Shown here: positions 44,160 to 54,112 of the stretch, piece after piece | Layout of the letters: every line of letters begins with the position of its first letter | Position numbering within the stretch: the stretch's first letter is position 1 | Source of the DNA: UBA2108 sp002713215 | Lineage (GTDB): Bacteria > Bacteroidota > Bacteroidia > Flavobacteriales_G > Salibacteraceae | NCBI GenBank assembly: GCA_937891015.1 | Contig: CALAPY010000004.1 | Coordinates: 1 to 62,706 of the forward strand | Reading direction: 5' to 3' | DNA: 62,706 nt | The notes under the pieces: generated by a model | Seen by the model: only the letters and a program-made list of their open reading frames with translations | Told to the model about the DNA's origin: nothing | Database searches by the model: none | Translations under genes and position numbers: made by a program

Positions 44160-45060
44160 AAGAAATTAGAAGACCAATAGAATACAATAGGGTAAACAGA
44201 AATGTCCCCAGGGCTAATTGTTTTAAAGAGGGAATTAACTCCTTGGGATCACTATGCAACAATGCCTTTTTACCATTTAAATAAAAAAGCGGAAGAGAAA
44301 GCAGAAAGAGCCATGCCCAGGAAGAATTACCTTTAATTAATACATAGGCAATCTGCGCTAGCCAGGCTAAGCTAAGCAAGACTAGATGATAATACCGGGC
44401 CCGATTACTACCTAACCGCACGGCTACGGTTATCTTATTATTCTCTTTATCATTAACAATGTCTCTTAGGTTGTTCAAATTAAGCACCCCAACCGACATA
44501 AGCCCAATACAAGTCGCAGGAAGGAAAACCAACGCATTTATGGTTTCTCCATGCAAAAAGAAAACACCTGAAACTCCTAGCCAACCAAAAAAAAGGAATA
44601 CAAATAAATCTCCTAAACTTAAATACCCGTAAGCATTTTTACCAACTGTGTACTTAATAGCTGCGGCGATTGATAGGCAACCGAGAAGCAGAAATACAAT
44701 TAAATTCAAATTGAAGTTTTGAAAGGAAAGATAGAGCAGGAAAGAACCGGAAATAAATGATAGAATCGCAAATAAAACAACTCCTTTCATCATAGCTGAT
44801 TTGGATATTAGCCCACTCTGTACAGCTCTGCGAGGCCCTAATCGTAGTTCATTATCTGTACCCTTAATGGCGTCTCCATAATCATTGGCCAAATTGCTTA
44901 ATACCTGAAGACAAAGCGTCGTTATTAATGCCATAACTAATACTTCCAGGCGAAAGTACCCAAAGTCATAGGCGACGACCGAACCCATGATTATACATGA
45001 AAATGCAAGAGGAAGCGTTTTTAACCTAAATGCTTCTATCCACGATTTAACCTTATTCAA
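44152..45060 (-). CDS. menA: 1,4-dihydroxy-2-naphthoate polyprenyltransferase
   Basis: 302 residues with about eight or nine membrane helices. UbiA-superfamily Asp-rich motifs: NLANDYGDAIKGTDNE (first, NDxxD-like) and NLNNLRDIVNDKENNKITVAVRLG (second). It attaches the isoprenoid chain to DHNA, the membrane step of menaquinone synthesis. Start ATG is 26 bases after the menD stop. Confidence 0.95.
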   Translation of the reverse strand: MNKVKSWIEAFRLKTLPLAFSCIIMGSVVAYDFGYFRLEVLVMALITTLCLQVLSNLANDYGDAIKGTDNELRLGPRRAVQSGLISKSAMMKGVVLFAILSFISGSFLLYLSFQNFNLNLIVFLLLGCLSIAAAIKYTVGKNAYGYLSLGDLFVFLFFGWLGVSGVFFLHGETINALVFLPATCIGLMSVGVLNLNNLRDIVNDKENNKITVAVRLGSNRARYYHLVLLSLAWLAQIAYVLIKGNSSWAWLFLLSLPLFYLNGKKALLHSDPKELIPSLKQLALGTFLFTLLYSIGLLISYA

Positions 45061-45086
45061 TTGAGTTATTTAGAAGGATTATAGTA

Positions 45087-46766
45087 TCAGACTCTTTTTG
45101 ATTCTATAAAACTAAAATACTGCTTTAATACTTCGGCATTCTGTTCACGTGGAGTCCGAATTTCCAGAATTTTGGGTGCACGTGAATCATTAAAGAAAGT
45201 TTTCAGGCTGATTTCCAATTCCTTCTCATTGCAGACACGATCAAATGAAAACCCAAAAGTTCTAGACAAAGGCTCAATGTCCAGTTTGTGATTAGTCTCG
45301 AAGAATTTTTCATGATTGGGAACGCTATCCGGCCCGGGGATGAAACGGAATATCCCTCCACCCTGGTTGTTGACTACAATTATTCTAAAATCTGATCGAA
45401 TGGAATCGTTCCAAAGCCCATTGGAATCGTAAAGAAAACTTATATCTCCGGTAATTAATACGGTTGGTTCTTTAAGGGCAGTGCTATAACCAATTGCTGT
45501 AGAAGTGCTCCCATCAATACCGCAGGTTCCCCTATTAGCATGACAATGTTTCCATTGATTGAATTCAAACAACTGTATATAACGAATTACGCTACTGTTT
45601 CCGCTTTGTAAATGGTAGAATGCAGGAATTGTACTCAATACCTTATTAAATACAGAAAGGTCGCAAAATGGAACACGTTGCATAAACTCATTGTGCAGTT
45701 TTCTACCATTAATCTCGCTTTGCTCCCATCTGGAAGAATAATCCGAGTTTTGATCTTTAAGGCTCCTCAGAATTTGTTCCAGAAAATCAGATTTATCCAT
45801 TTTCTGCGATTTATGGTCCGATTGAAACGTGTCGTAAGAATGACCCGAGTCGCTCACATGAATATGTGTTAGGGCCTCCGTATTCTTCAAGAGCTGTTTG
45901 ATTTTCTTTGAAATCACATGCTCTCCAAGAGTCACCACCAATTCAGGCTTTAATTCTTTGGTTGTACCTGCCGACAACGTTCGATCTATGGTAGCAATTC
46001 CACAACCTGTATGCAGGTTAGAAATAGACTCAAACAGTACGGTAATATCCTCTCTCTTATTGAGGTTCTCCAATTGATCAATAAGACTCTCACTTTTGCC
46101 CAGGTTTCCACAAAGAATAAGCTTCTTCTCTTTGGAATTAATTACGTGAATTAACTCATTAGATAACATGGTACCACGAACAACCTTTAACTTTTGATCT
46201 GATAACGATAATAGCTTATTATTAATATCGGAGTGACCAACACTCTCTTCGTAGAGTGGCTCAGACAAGGGTAGGTTAAAATGAATTGGGCCAGGCTTAC
46301 CCTTCAACATAGTGTCAAATAAATCCGAAGATTTGACAATAATGTCATAATTATTCAACACATCTTCCGGCACATTTAAAAAACCCTTTTGAAAATTATG
46401 GTAGACTCCTGATTGTTGGATCGTTTGGCCTTCGCCGGTATCAATTCTATCCAAGGGGCGGTCTGCACTCATAACAACCAGCGGAGCTCCAAGGTAAAAA
46501 GCCTCTGCTATTGCTGGAGAATAGTTTAAGAGTGCTGTACCCGATGTGCAAACCAGGGCGACGGCTTTACCAGTAGCTATTGCAATACCTAACCCATAAA
46601 AACCCGCGCATCGTTCATCAACAATCGAATAGCAGGTTACACCATTAAGATCCTGAAAAGCCTTGATTAATGGTGCATTTCTACTTCCGGGAGAAATAAC
46701 CACATGTGTTCCTCCCTTTTTTGTAAAAAGATTTGCAATTAAATATGCATTCTCCTTGGAAGTCAT
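45087..46766 (-). CDS. menD: SEPHCHC synthase
   Basis: 559 residues, full length for this thiamine diphosphate enzyme, which joins isochorismate and 2-oxoglutarate. Seen: VVISPGSRNAPLIKAF, VDERCAGFYGLGIAIATGKAVALVCTSGTALLNY (catalytic Glu and PYR domain), SADRPLDRIDTGEGQTIQQ, RGTCGIDGSTSTAIGYS and the thiamine/magnesium site ITGDISFLYDSNGLWN, with NNQGGGIFRFIPG close by. Overlaps menF by four bases. Confidence 0.97.
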   Translation of the reverse strand: MTSKENAYLIANLFTKKGGTHVVISPGSRNAPLIKAFQDLNGVTCYSIVDERCAGFYGLGIAIATGKAVALVCTSGTALLNYSPAIAEAFYLGAPLVVMSADRPLDRIDTGEGQTIQQSGVYHNFQKGFLNVPEDVLNNYDIIVKSSDLFDTMLKGKPGPIHFNLPLSEPLYEESVGHSDINNKLLSLSDQKLKVVRGTMLSNELIHVINSKEKKLILCGNLGKSESLIDQLENLNKREDITVLFESISNLHTGCGIATIDRTLSAGTTKELKPELVVTLGEHVISKKIKQLLKNTEALTHIHVSDSGHSYDTFQSDHKSQKMDKSDFLEQILRSLKDQNSDYSSRWEQSEINGRKLHNEFMQRVPFCDLSVFNKVLSTIPAFYHLQSGNSSVIRYIQLFEFNQWKHCHANRGTCGIDGSTSTAIGYSTALKEPTVLITGDISFLYDSNGLWNDSIRSDFRIIVVNNQGGGIFRFIPGPDSVPNHEKFFETNHKLDIEPLSRTFGFSFDRVCNEKELEISLKTFFNDSRAPKILEIRTPREQNAEVLKQYFSFIESKRV

Positions 46767-47773
46767 TGTCTCGCGAAAGTGTGTATTTTTTTTATTGCAC
46801 TCAACAGAACTTCCTGTTTTTGTTTGGTTTCATCATATTCATCCCTTACAACGGAATCTTTTGTGATTCCCCCGCCTACATACAATTCGGTTTGCAAGCC
46901 TTCACTTTTTAAGCAGCGCAAATTGACATAGAATTCTGCCTTATTCTCCTGAACAAGCCCAATGTAGCCCGTGTAGTATTGCCTGTCATACCCTTCATTA
47001 TTTACAATCCAATCCAGTGCCTTGAACTTGGGTAATCCACAAACTGCCGGTGTAGGGTGAATTATTTGCAGTAAGTTCCAAAAACTGGTCATATCCTTTA
47101 GATTTCCAGAAATTTCCGAATGCAAATGGCATATGGGGCCGTTTGACTTTATGGCAACATCAGAAACCGAAACATTTTCACACGTAGCCGAATAGGCTTC
47201 GTTAAGGTAGTCCGTAACCAGTTGTTGTTCATTTCTCTCTTTACTCCCCCAGTTTTCAATTTTTTCACCTTCGCTTAACTTCATTGTTCCTGCTAACGAT
47301 GCCGAACAGCAATAGCCATTATCAACAGATAGCAACTTTTCGGGAGTAGCACCCATGTATGTAATTCCATTAATATCGAAATGATAAACGAAACAGTCGG
47401 GGTAATTCCTAACCAATTCATTAAAAACTGCCGGGTAATTCATAGAACCGGTAACGGTAACCTTTCGACTTACCACTAGTTTATGATATTCATCTGAAAG
47501 GCAAGCGCCGATTGCTTTTTGTAGGTTGCTTCTATAGGCTACATTTTCAGGGTCTTCAACTTCCAGATTATTTGAAGAATCAAATTCATGCATTGAATTT
47601 TCATCCATGCTTTCAATCGTTCCAGTCCAATATTGGTTTTCATTTTCCCCTTCTATAAATGGATTAAATACAAGTAATGGATACGTTGATTGTGCATTTT
47701 GCTTATCTACACGAACCGGATTAGTCAATGTATAGACCTGTTGACTTTTGTATGGACTCCATTTAAATTGCAT
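46763..47773 (-). CDS. menF: isochorismate synthase
   Basis: 336 residues, shorter than enterobacterial MenF/EntC but typical of the phylum. Chorismate-utilising fold motifs: DEYHKLVVSRKV, GATPEKLLSV, SLAGTMKLSEGEK, KNERQ-type region (SKERNEQQLVTDYL), ICHLHSEISGNLK, LLQIIHPTPAVCGLPK and YTGYIGLVQENKAEFYVNLRC, with YVGGGITKDSV at the end holding Mg2+ ligands nearby. First gene of menF-D-A-C-E. The region upstream contains the terminator of the giant secreted-protein gene, so the men promoter must lie in the short gap of about 70 bases or inside that gene. Confidence 0.92.
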   Translation of the reverse strand: MQFKWSPYKSQQVYTLTNPVRVDKQNAQSTYPLLVFNPFIEGENENQYWTGTIESMDENSMHEFDSSNNLEVEDPENVAYRSNLQKAIGACLSDEYHKLVVSRKVTVTGSMNYPAVFNELVRNYPDCFVYHFDINGITYMGATPEKLLSVDNGYCCSASLAGTMKLSEGEKIENWGSKERNEQQLVTDYLNEAYSATCENVSVSDVAIKSNGPICHLHSEISGNLKDMTSFWNLLQIIHPTPAVCGLPKFKALDWIVNNEGYDRQYYTGYIGLVQENKAEFYVNLRCLKSEGLQTELYVGGGITKDSVVRDEYDETKQKQEVLLSAIKKIHTFARQ

Positions 47774-47797
47774 TCCCTAGATAAAAATTGGGCAAAA

Positions 47798-47826
47798 AAA
47801 AACCCCGACCAAAGGTCAGGGTTTCT
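47798..47826 (-). terminator. intrinsic terminator of the giant T9SS cargo gene
   Basis: On the minus strand AAACCC and GACC arms pair with GGTC and GGGTTT around a short TTT loop, with a single-base bulge pair, followed by a run of ten T residues. It lies about 20 bases after the stop codon. Confidence 0.85.
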
Positions 47827-47845
47827 TTTGAAATAGTGTTACCTA

Positions 47846-50800
47846 TTATTTAGATAATTGAATTTTGCTTATAACTTTTTCAGTACCTACTGTAGTTTCT
47901 ACAAAGTAGATTCCCACAGCAAAGCTGCTCAAGTCAATTGAAATTCTATCTTGAATAACATTGTCTTTCTCAATTGTTTTAATCACTTCACCGATTGAAC
48001 TAAGAACCTTAATTCTTACGTTTTCTTCAGCAACCAGATTTAAATCAACGAACACATTTCCTTCAGTAGGATTAGGGAATATGTTAAAGACAGCAGTATT
48101 GTCTAAGTATCCAATACTTGTAGTTTCAGAGAACACATCAATTTGATAAGTAAATGAACAACCTTTAGAATCCACAACAGTAACCTTGTTAACTCCATCT
48201 TTCAAGTTAACAGCTCTTTCAGTTGCTTCTCCTGATGGGCTCCAATTCCAAGTATATGGAGGAGTACCACCTGTAGAGGTAGCTGTTGCTTTAACAACAC
48301 CTGCGCTATCTACAATATTGTCAAAGTTTACATTAACCGCAGTTGGAGCAATGATAACTACAGAAGTATCATGATCACAACCATTACGGTCTACCAAATG
48401 AAGTTTATAAGTACCAGCACCAACTCCATTTATAACTGAAGTAGTACTGTTTTTATAATCCCAATTGTATTTGTATGGAGCAGTACCACCAAGGATATTT
48501 ACTTTAGCAGTAGTTGTATCATAACTACAATCCAAAGTAAGGTCATTTGGAATAGATACCGGAGAATTAGGATCAGTAACTCTCATTTTAGATATTACAA
48601 CACAACCTAAACTATCAGTAACTGTAACATCATAAACACCTTCAGTTAAACCAACAGCTTTACCACTGGTTTGTCCATTGCTCCATAAGAACGAGTAAGG
48701 TGCAAGTCCACCATTCATTTGAGCTTCTGCACTTGCGTCAGCCATTTTACATGCACTAGGAGGAGTAACTACGTCTTTCGAAGTTAATACCGGTGGATCC
48801 ATTACCACCACTGTATCTTTAGTTACACAACCACTTGCATCTGTAATGTCAACTACATAAGTACCAGAAGGTAAGTTAACGTTAGTAGCATTGTTCTGAG
48901 AACCTCCGGCATTCCATTGGTAGGTATAAGGCATAACACCTTTGTCTACACTAGCAGTAGCCGTACCGTTACCATCTCCATTACAAGTAGGATATGTCCA
49001 TGAGTTAGATACTAATGGGAATGCACCCAATACCTGTACCTTCTGTGTATTTTCACATCCAATTGAATCTTTAATTACAACGGTATAATCATCACCAGCA
49101 ACATTACTCAAGTTTTGTGTAGTTGCTCCAGTACTCCAAGCATAAGAATGAGGAGGATAAGCACCAGTTACAGCAAGAGTAACCGAACCATCACTTTGTC
49201 CACAAGTTGCTTTGACAGGAGTAGTAGTAACATTCATTGGAGTTGCCATAGTAGCTGTTGTACTATCAGAGTACTTACAACCAATAGCATCCCATGCAGT
49301 TACTTTATATACTCCAGGAGTAGATACCAGAATTGAATCGAACAAGTAACCGTTAGACCACAATTGTCTGTCATACTTAGCATTTAATTTTAAGTACGTA
49401 CTACTGTTGTTACAGATCAATGAAGTATTAGGCAACAGATCGTTTTCTTTGATTTGTCCTAAGTTAACCCGAAGCGCCAATACTGCATTTTTCACATTAT
49501 TTGAAGTGCTATTGTATAAATCATTCCAGGTACCTCCTGTAGCTCTTTCCCAACGGGTTGCTGGAACACCTACACCATTTACGTCAATTCCAAGTTCCAT
49601 TCGAACTGGATTAGATTGCTCGATAGTAACTAAGTACTTACCTGGTTGAGCAACTATACCGGCACAACCAAATTGTAAGGTATACCAGCCAGTACCGCTC
49701 TTACCAACGATAAACGAACGAGTAGAATCAACTATATTACCAGGCATTTGAGTAGAATCGATAAACTCATATACCAACAGACGTACAGTAGCTCCTTGTA
49801 CAGGGCCATTCAAATAGAAGGTACCAGAACTAATGGTATCTGCATTGAAAATTTCAAATACACTACCAAACTCCCCGGTACCAGGAGAGTTAAACCCTAA
49901 ACGATTATTAACTGTACTGTCATCGTACGCATAAACAGTATCCGATACTATAAAAGCATACTTCGCAGAGTCATTCAATAGATCACAATCTGTTTCTGTA
50001 ATGGCAGTATACATAGAAGCATTAACTACTCCACTTGCGCCTGTTAAAGGAACAGCTACAGAGAATGCAGAATCGCCATCGGATAAAATGCTTCCCAATG
50101 GAACATTTATTGTGTTAGTACCAACACTTGCAGTAGCACTTACACCTGTAATGGTATCCAAACCAACATTAGATACTCTACCGTACATTCTCACGGATTG
50201 AGTGTTTGGAATTTGCCTGTAACGAGCATAGTATTCTTTGGCCACAGCATCGAAATAGCATGGATCGAACTCATGTGCACCAATATCGTGCGAACCAAGA
50301 ACCCTGGTCATTCCATAAATATCATCTGCAACACCAACATTAGTAGCAGCACTATCCAGTTGAATACTATTTACTCTTAGATCCCATTTTTCAGGATCCT
50401 TAAATCGGGGATTAGTAATCATAGAATTAGTTCCCATAGTAGGACCAGACTTTCCACTAACTATTGGATTACCTGTCCAGTATGCGTTATAATCCCTGGT
50501 TACAGAAGAAGAACTTCTTTCGTTCCAGGTTGTACCACTCATACAATAGAAAATGTTGTTTTTAACATCACTATTTCTTAGGAAGTAAGTATACATCCCT
50601 TCTCTTGTTCCGCTAGTATTACTTCCATGTACCGCAATATTATTGTGGTAAATCTGAGCTCTGTAGTTATAGTAGTATATATATGCACCTCTACGAGTAC
50701 TGGTAGATTTATTTGAACCAGCGGTAATGTAGTTATTAATTAATTTCAAGCTATCGCTAGAACTTCCGTACCGGTTATTGCTGTAGCAATACAATCCGTA

Positions 50801-53800
50801 TCCACCGGTAGTACCACCAGCCCAGATATTATTCTTAATAATTTCTACGTTGTCGTTGTAGTAAGAATAAACGCCCCAAGGATAACCAGAATTATCAGAA
50901 ATAATTTCATTATTATTCACGTGCAGGTTGAAGCAGTAGAAGGCATAAACACCGTAGTTAGTCCAACCGTGACATTTATTGTTTTCGAAGTAGATATTTC
51001 CTTCTTTACTCGATTTTTGAGTACTTGAACCTCCATAGAATCGAACAATGTAATTTCCTAGATTTACGGTATTGTTTGTGAACCATACCGAATCCATGTT
51101 TTGTTCGTAGAAACCATCCCACAAAGCAGAACCAGAATTCTGACCCAGGTTGAAGGTATTACTATCTACTTTCAGGTTAGTTACCTTTTGACCACTGTTA
51201 AATACAATTGCATTTCCAGTAGTATTAAAGATCATATTCTTGATAGTAAGATGAGTTACATTATCCAAAGAAATATTACCATCCAACTCGCCTGGATTAG
51301 TATTGGTAGGATCCTGCTCCATAGTAATTGTATTAGAACTACTATTTCCAGGAATTTTTCCAATTGTAAAATTCTCAATGAGTGTAGTATCCTTGATTTG
51401 TAATCTAACAGGACCACAAACTCCAAATTTTACAAGATCAGCAAATGCAGTAGTAAAATCAGCATAATCAGAAGCAGCAGTACCAACCGTGAACGTTCCG
51501 GAAAGAGCGTTTTGTAATGTTTCTCTCAACGTATCGTTAAACTGTTGTTGATCTGTTTGCCCACTTGGAGCAGAAGTGATATACTCGAAGTTATAAGCAG
51601 TACCACTAACAAAATTGTGAGTTCCCAATGTAACCAAAGTATCTGCACCAGCAGCTACATTACTTCCGGTAACAGACAATGCAGTTTGTGCAACACCACC
51701 AATTGACCAATTCACGGTGAATGAAGTCAACGGTTTAACACCAACATTTGAAACATAAATTTGAACATTTTGAGTTCCGGAACATGGCTTATCTCCCAAC
51801 GTAGTTGGAGAAATATCGTAGTCTGGCAACCAGAATTCATCAGCACCACGATCAGGAGCAGTAGCAGCACCCGGACATCCAGTACCGGGACAACGAGTAT
51901 CACCGTCAATATCCATAGTTACACCCGTAACCGCAACCCCTGAGTTATGAACTGCAGTACTTCTTGAATGTAAATCTGTAAAAGACTTGTACTTTGGATC
52001 AACGTTAAGAACATTGGAACCTAAGTTTCCATTAAAAGAAGTAGCTGTAGGGGCCCACCATACATTATTACTTCTGGTTTGAGATCCATATTGACGGTAT
52101 CTGTAACCATTACCAAAGTTGGCAATAATGTTATTTCTAAAGGTCACACTTGTACCGTAGTACAGATACAACTGATATGAATTACCTTTTTCATTCGATA
52201 CGCTATTGAAGCTAATATCAGTGTAATTTGCGTAATACTCATACAATGGCCAGTGCCACCCGCTACCACCGGTAACAGCAATCATGTTATTTTTAACTTC
52301 TTGACGAGCAGTGGACGTACCATAACAACGGTAATGGTAAATACCATATGCGTAGTTATTTGCTTTTATCTGAATGTTGTTACCACGAATACTGGTTTTG
52401 TTACAGTAGTAAAAATGAAGACCACGAGGGTAGTTATATCGTCCTGAATTTGATATTACATTACGATTGATATCATTATTCGAACGGTAGTAACAGTAAA
52501 TACCCATGTAGTTAAAACCAGACATGATATTATCTTCAATTTTATAATATCCACCAGTTTGATTTGTACTTCCTCTACCATAAATGTAGAATGAAGAAGA
52601 CCCACCTAACATTACGTTCTTTCTAAAGGTCATGTTTTCAGCATAGGTTTGATAATCATAAACAATCGCCATCCAATTCGACGTTGTAGAAGAAGTTTGA
52701 TTACCAATTAAAGAATCGCCTGTAAATGAAAGGTTTTTCGGAGCATTTTGAAACTCAATAACGTTTGCATAACTACCACCTTTTGCTTCAATGGTAATAG
52801 AATCCATAGCAATGTGCTGCGTTCTATTGAATACAACCGTACCTCTATTACCATTACCACTCGAAGTAGACGAATAAGTCAGTCTTACCGGAGCAGTATT
52901 ACTTGGATGAGGTCTGAACCTTACATTGTTAGTAGCAGAAATTCCAACATAGGTAGTAAATTTAACCTGTTCGTTGTATGTTCCAGCTTCTACATTAAAT
53001 ATGGTTGGAGCACAAATTCCTTTCAATTTCATATCAGCCTCGGCAGCCTTAAACGTATTGTAATCAGCACCAGAAGAAGCACCAATGGTATACGTTCCAC
53101 CTAACGCAGCAGAAAATCCGATCTTTGAAATTTTGTCATTTGTAGTATTGCTATCCGTTGAACTATTTGGTGATGAAGTTTGGAAATCCATATCATATGA
53201 TTTTCCAGCAGCTATGGTATAGTTAGTAACCGTATATAGCGTATCCTTCAAACGTGGAATAGCCAGCCCGGTTAAAGTTGTAGGGCCATAAGTAGTAGTA
53301 GCCCCACCAATTTCTTTGATTGTACCCGAAATGGTAACCGACTTCATGGTATCAATACCAAAGTTCATAATCCTTACCTGAATTGCATTACTTCCTGCAC
53401 AAGCTGCAGCAGGAGTCATTTCAGTTATACCCGCATCATTTTTAGGTGGCTTCGGAATCGAAATTCGGTAATCTTCAATCTCACCCTGGTAATTGCTATA
53501 TCCACACCCACTAGGATCACGTCCAATAGAGGCATAATAATAATAATTACTATAAACCCTCATTCTTAACGAGCCATAAGCAGCATTATTAGGAACAGTT
53601 ACACTAAAAGTTTCAGTCTGGACATTAGTTCTTGTACTCTGAGGACCTGTTTTAATCAACTCTCCTGCATCAGCGAAATCACCATCATCATTCCAGTCAA
53701 TCCAACAAAGATAAGACCTGGTAAATTTCACTTCAACTGTAAATGTTTGACCATAATTAGTCGCAACACTGTCAGAAGAGGTATAATTTCTATAACCACT

Positions 53801-53977
53801 GGAAGTCGTACCAGACTTGTTAATGTTGATGGTACCTCCGGTTGTTTTAACAGAACTTATATAGCCCCAAGTCGCGCTCCTTCTTGGAGTACAGTACTGC
53901 GAGAATGCTTCCGCACTAACAAATAATACTCCTACTAAGAGCATTACAATTCCGTAGACATTTTTCATACTTTTCAT
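47846..53977 (-). CDS. giant secreted beta-helix / SprB-repeat protein with T9SS sorting domain
   Basis: About 2,043 residues from ATG 53977 (53968 also possible). The GTG at 54007 lies only a few bases after the predicted transcription start and is unlikely. Order: signal peptide (VMLLVGVLFVSAEAFSQ); GEVED domain (about 75-180: LCWIDWNDDGDFADAGELI, GEIEDYRI); CARDB-like (185-290); first right-handed beta-helix (290-715); second CARDB-like (720-820); second beta-helix (825-1240); third CARDB-like (1250-1330); jelly-roll-like region; five SprB-type repeats (about 1570-1950, pattern APYSFLWSNG...G.Y.VTVTDSLGC); type A sorting domain (FNIFPNPTEGNVFV...GIYFVET...ISKIQLSK). Likely an adhesin or surface glycan-binding protein secreted by T9SS. 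Own promoter and terminator. Confidence 0.9.
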   Translation of the reverse strand: MKSMKNVYGIVMLLVGVLFVSAEAFSQYCTPRRSATWGYISSVKTTGGTININKSGTTSSGYRNYTSSDSVATNYGQTFTVEVKFTRSYLCWIDWNDDGDFADAGELIKTGPQSTRTNVQTETFSVTVPNNAAYGSLRMRVYSNYYYYASIGRDPSGCGYSNYQGEIEDYRISIPKPPKNDAGITEMTPAAACAGSNAIQVRIMNFGIDTMKSVTISGTIKEIGGATTTYGPTTLTGLAIPRLKDTLYTVTNYTIAAGKSYDMDFQTSSPNSSTDSNTTNDKISKIGFSAALGGTYTIGASSGADYNTFKAAEADMKLKGICAPTIFNVEAGTYNEQVKFTTYVGISATNNVRFRPHPSNTAPVRLTYSSTSSGNGNRGTVVFNRTQHIAMDSITIEAKGGSYANVIEFQNAPKNLSFTGDSLIGNQTSSTTSNWMAIVYDYQTYAENMTFRKNVMLGGSSSFYIYGRGSTNQTGGYYKIEDNIMSGFNYMGIYCYYRSNNDINRNVISNSGRYNYPRGLHFYYCNKTSIRGNNIQIKANNYAYGIYHYRCYGTSTARQEVKNNMIAVTGGSGWHWPLYEYYANYTDISFNSVSNEKGNSYQLYLYYGTSVTFRNNIIANFGNGYRYRQYGSQTRSNNVWWAPTATSFNGNLGSNVLNVDPKYKSFTDLHSRSTAVHNSGVAVTGVTMDIDGDTRCPGTGCPGAATAPDRGADEFWLPDYDISPTTLGDKPCSGTQNVQIYVSNVGVKPLTSFTVNWSIGGVAQTALSVTGSNVAAGADTLVTLGTHNFVSGTAYNFEYITSAPSGQTDQQQFNDTLRETLQNALSGTFTVGTAASDYADFTTAFADLVKFGVCGPVRLQIKDTTLIENFTIGKIPGNSSSNTITMEQDPTNTNPGELDGNISLDNVTHLTIKNMIFNTTGNAIVFNSGQKVTNLKVDSNTFNLGQNSGSALWDGFYEQNMDSVWFTNNTVNLGNYIVRFYGGSSTQKSSKEGNIYFENNKCHGWTNYGVYAFYCFNLHVNNNEIISDNSGYPWGVYSYYNDNVEIIKNNIWAGGTTGGYGLYCYSNNRYGSSSDSLKLINNYITAGSNKSTSTRRGAYIYYYNYRAQIYHNNIAVHGSNTSGTREGMYTYFLRNSDVKNNIFYCMSGTTWNERSSSSVTRDYNAYWTGNPIVSGKSGPTMGTNSMITNPRFKDPEKWDLRVNSIQLDSAATNVGVADDIYGMTRVLGSHDIGAHEFDPCYFDAVAKEYYARYRQIPNTQSVRMYGRVSNVGLDTITGVSATASVGTNTINVPLGSILSDGDSAFSVAVPLTGASGVVNASMYTAITETDCDLLNDSAKYAFIVSDTVYAYDDSTVNNRLGFNSPGTGEFGSVFEIFNADTISSGTFYLNGPVQGATVRLLVYEFIDSTQMPGNIVDSTRSFIVGKSGTGWYTLQFGCAGIVAQPGKYLVTIEQSNPVRMELGIDVNGVGVPATRWERATGGTWNDLYNSTSNNVKNAVLALRVNLGQIKENDLLPNTSLICNNSSTYLKLNAKYDRQLWSNGYLFDSILVSTPGVYKVTAWDAIGCKYSDSTTATMATPMNVTTTPVKATCGQSDGSVTLAVTGAYPPHSYAWSTGATTQNLSNVAGDDYTVVIKDSIGCENTQKVQVLGAFPLVSNSWTYPTCNGDGNGTATASVDKGVMPYTYQWNAGGSQNNATNVNLPSGTYVVDITDASGCVTKDTVVVMDPPVLTSKDVVTPPSACKMADASAEAQMNGGLAPYSFLWSNGQTSGKAVGLTEGVYDVTVTDSLGCVVISKMRVTDPNSPVSIPNDLTLDCSYDTTTAKVNILGGTAPYKYNWDYKNSTTSVINGVGAGTYKLHLVDRNGCDHDTSVVIIAPTAVNVNFDNIVDSAGVVKATATSTGGTPPYTWNWSPSGEATERAVNLKDGVNKVTVVDSKGCSFTYQIDVFSETTSIGYLDNTAVFNIFPNPTEGNVFVDLNLVAEENVRIKVLSSIGEVIKTIEKDNVIQDRISIDLSSFAVGIYFVETTVGTEKVISKIQLSK

Positions 53978-54017
53978 TTTAATTTTAACTGTTTTTTTCA
54001 CTTTCACGTTAAGCGTC

Positions 54018-54048
54018 CAAATATATGTGAAATATATACTTCGACAAA
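54018..54048 (-). promoter_or_regulatory. strong promoter of the giant T9SS cargo gene
   Basis: On the minus strand TTTG (54048-54045), exactly 19 bases, then TATATTTG (54025-54018). This is a full match to the Bacteroidota housekeeping consensus. It predicts transcription from about 54013 and a leader of about 37 bases to ATG 53977, deciding against the GTG at 54007. Confidence 0.75.
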
Positions 54049-54083
54049 TTAATTTTTATTCTCTACTTTTTCTGTTCACAAAC

Positions 54084-54091
54084 TACATTTG
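54084..54091 (+). promoter_or_regulatory. Bacteroidota -7 element upstream of the response regulator
   Basis: TACATTTG matches TAnnTTTG and overlaps the nominal TTG start at 54089, favouring the ATG at 54113 with a leader of about 18 bases. Confidence 0.35.
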
Positions 54092-54112
54092 CCAATTCAG
54101 ATTCTAAAACCT

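Noticed and set aside
48130..49260. Tandem repeats as a possible CRISPR array
   Set aside because: The periodicity is about 220 bases and protein-level: these are SprB-type repeats in the giant secreted protein, with no short identical DNA repeats.
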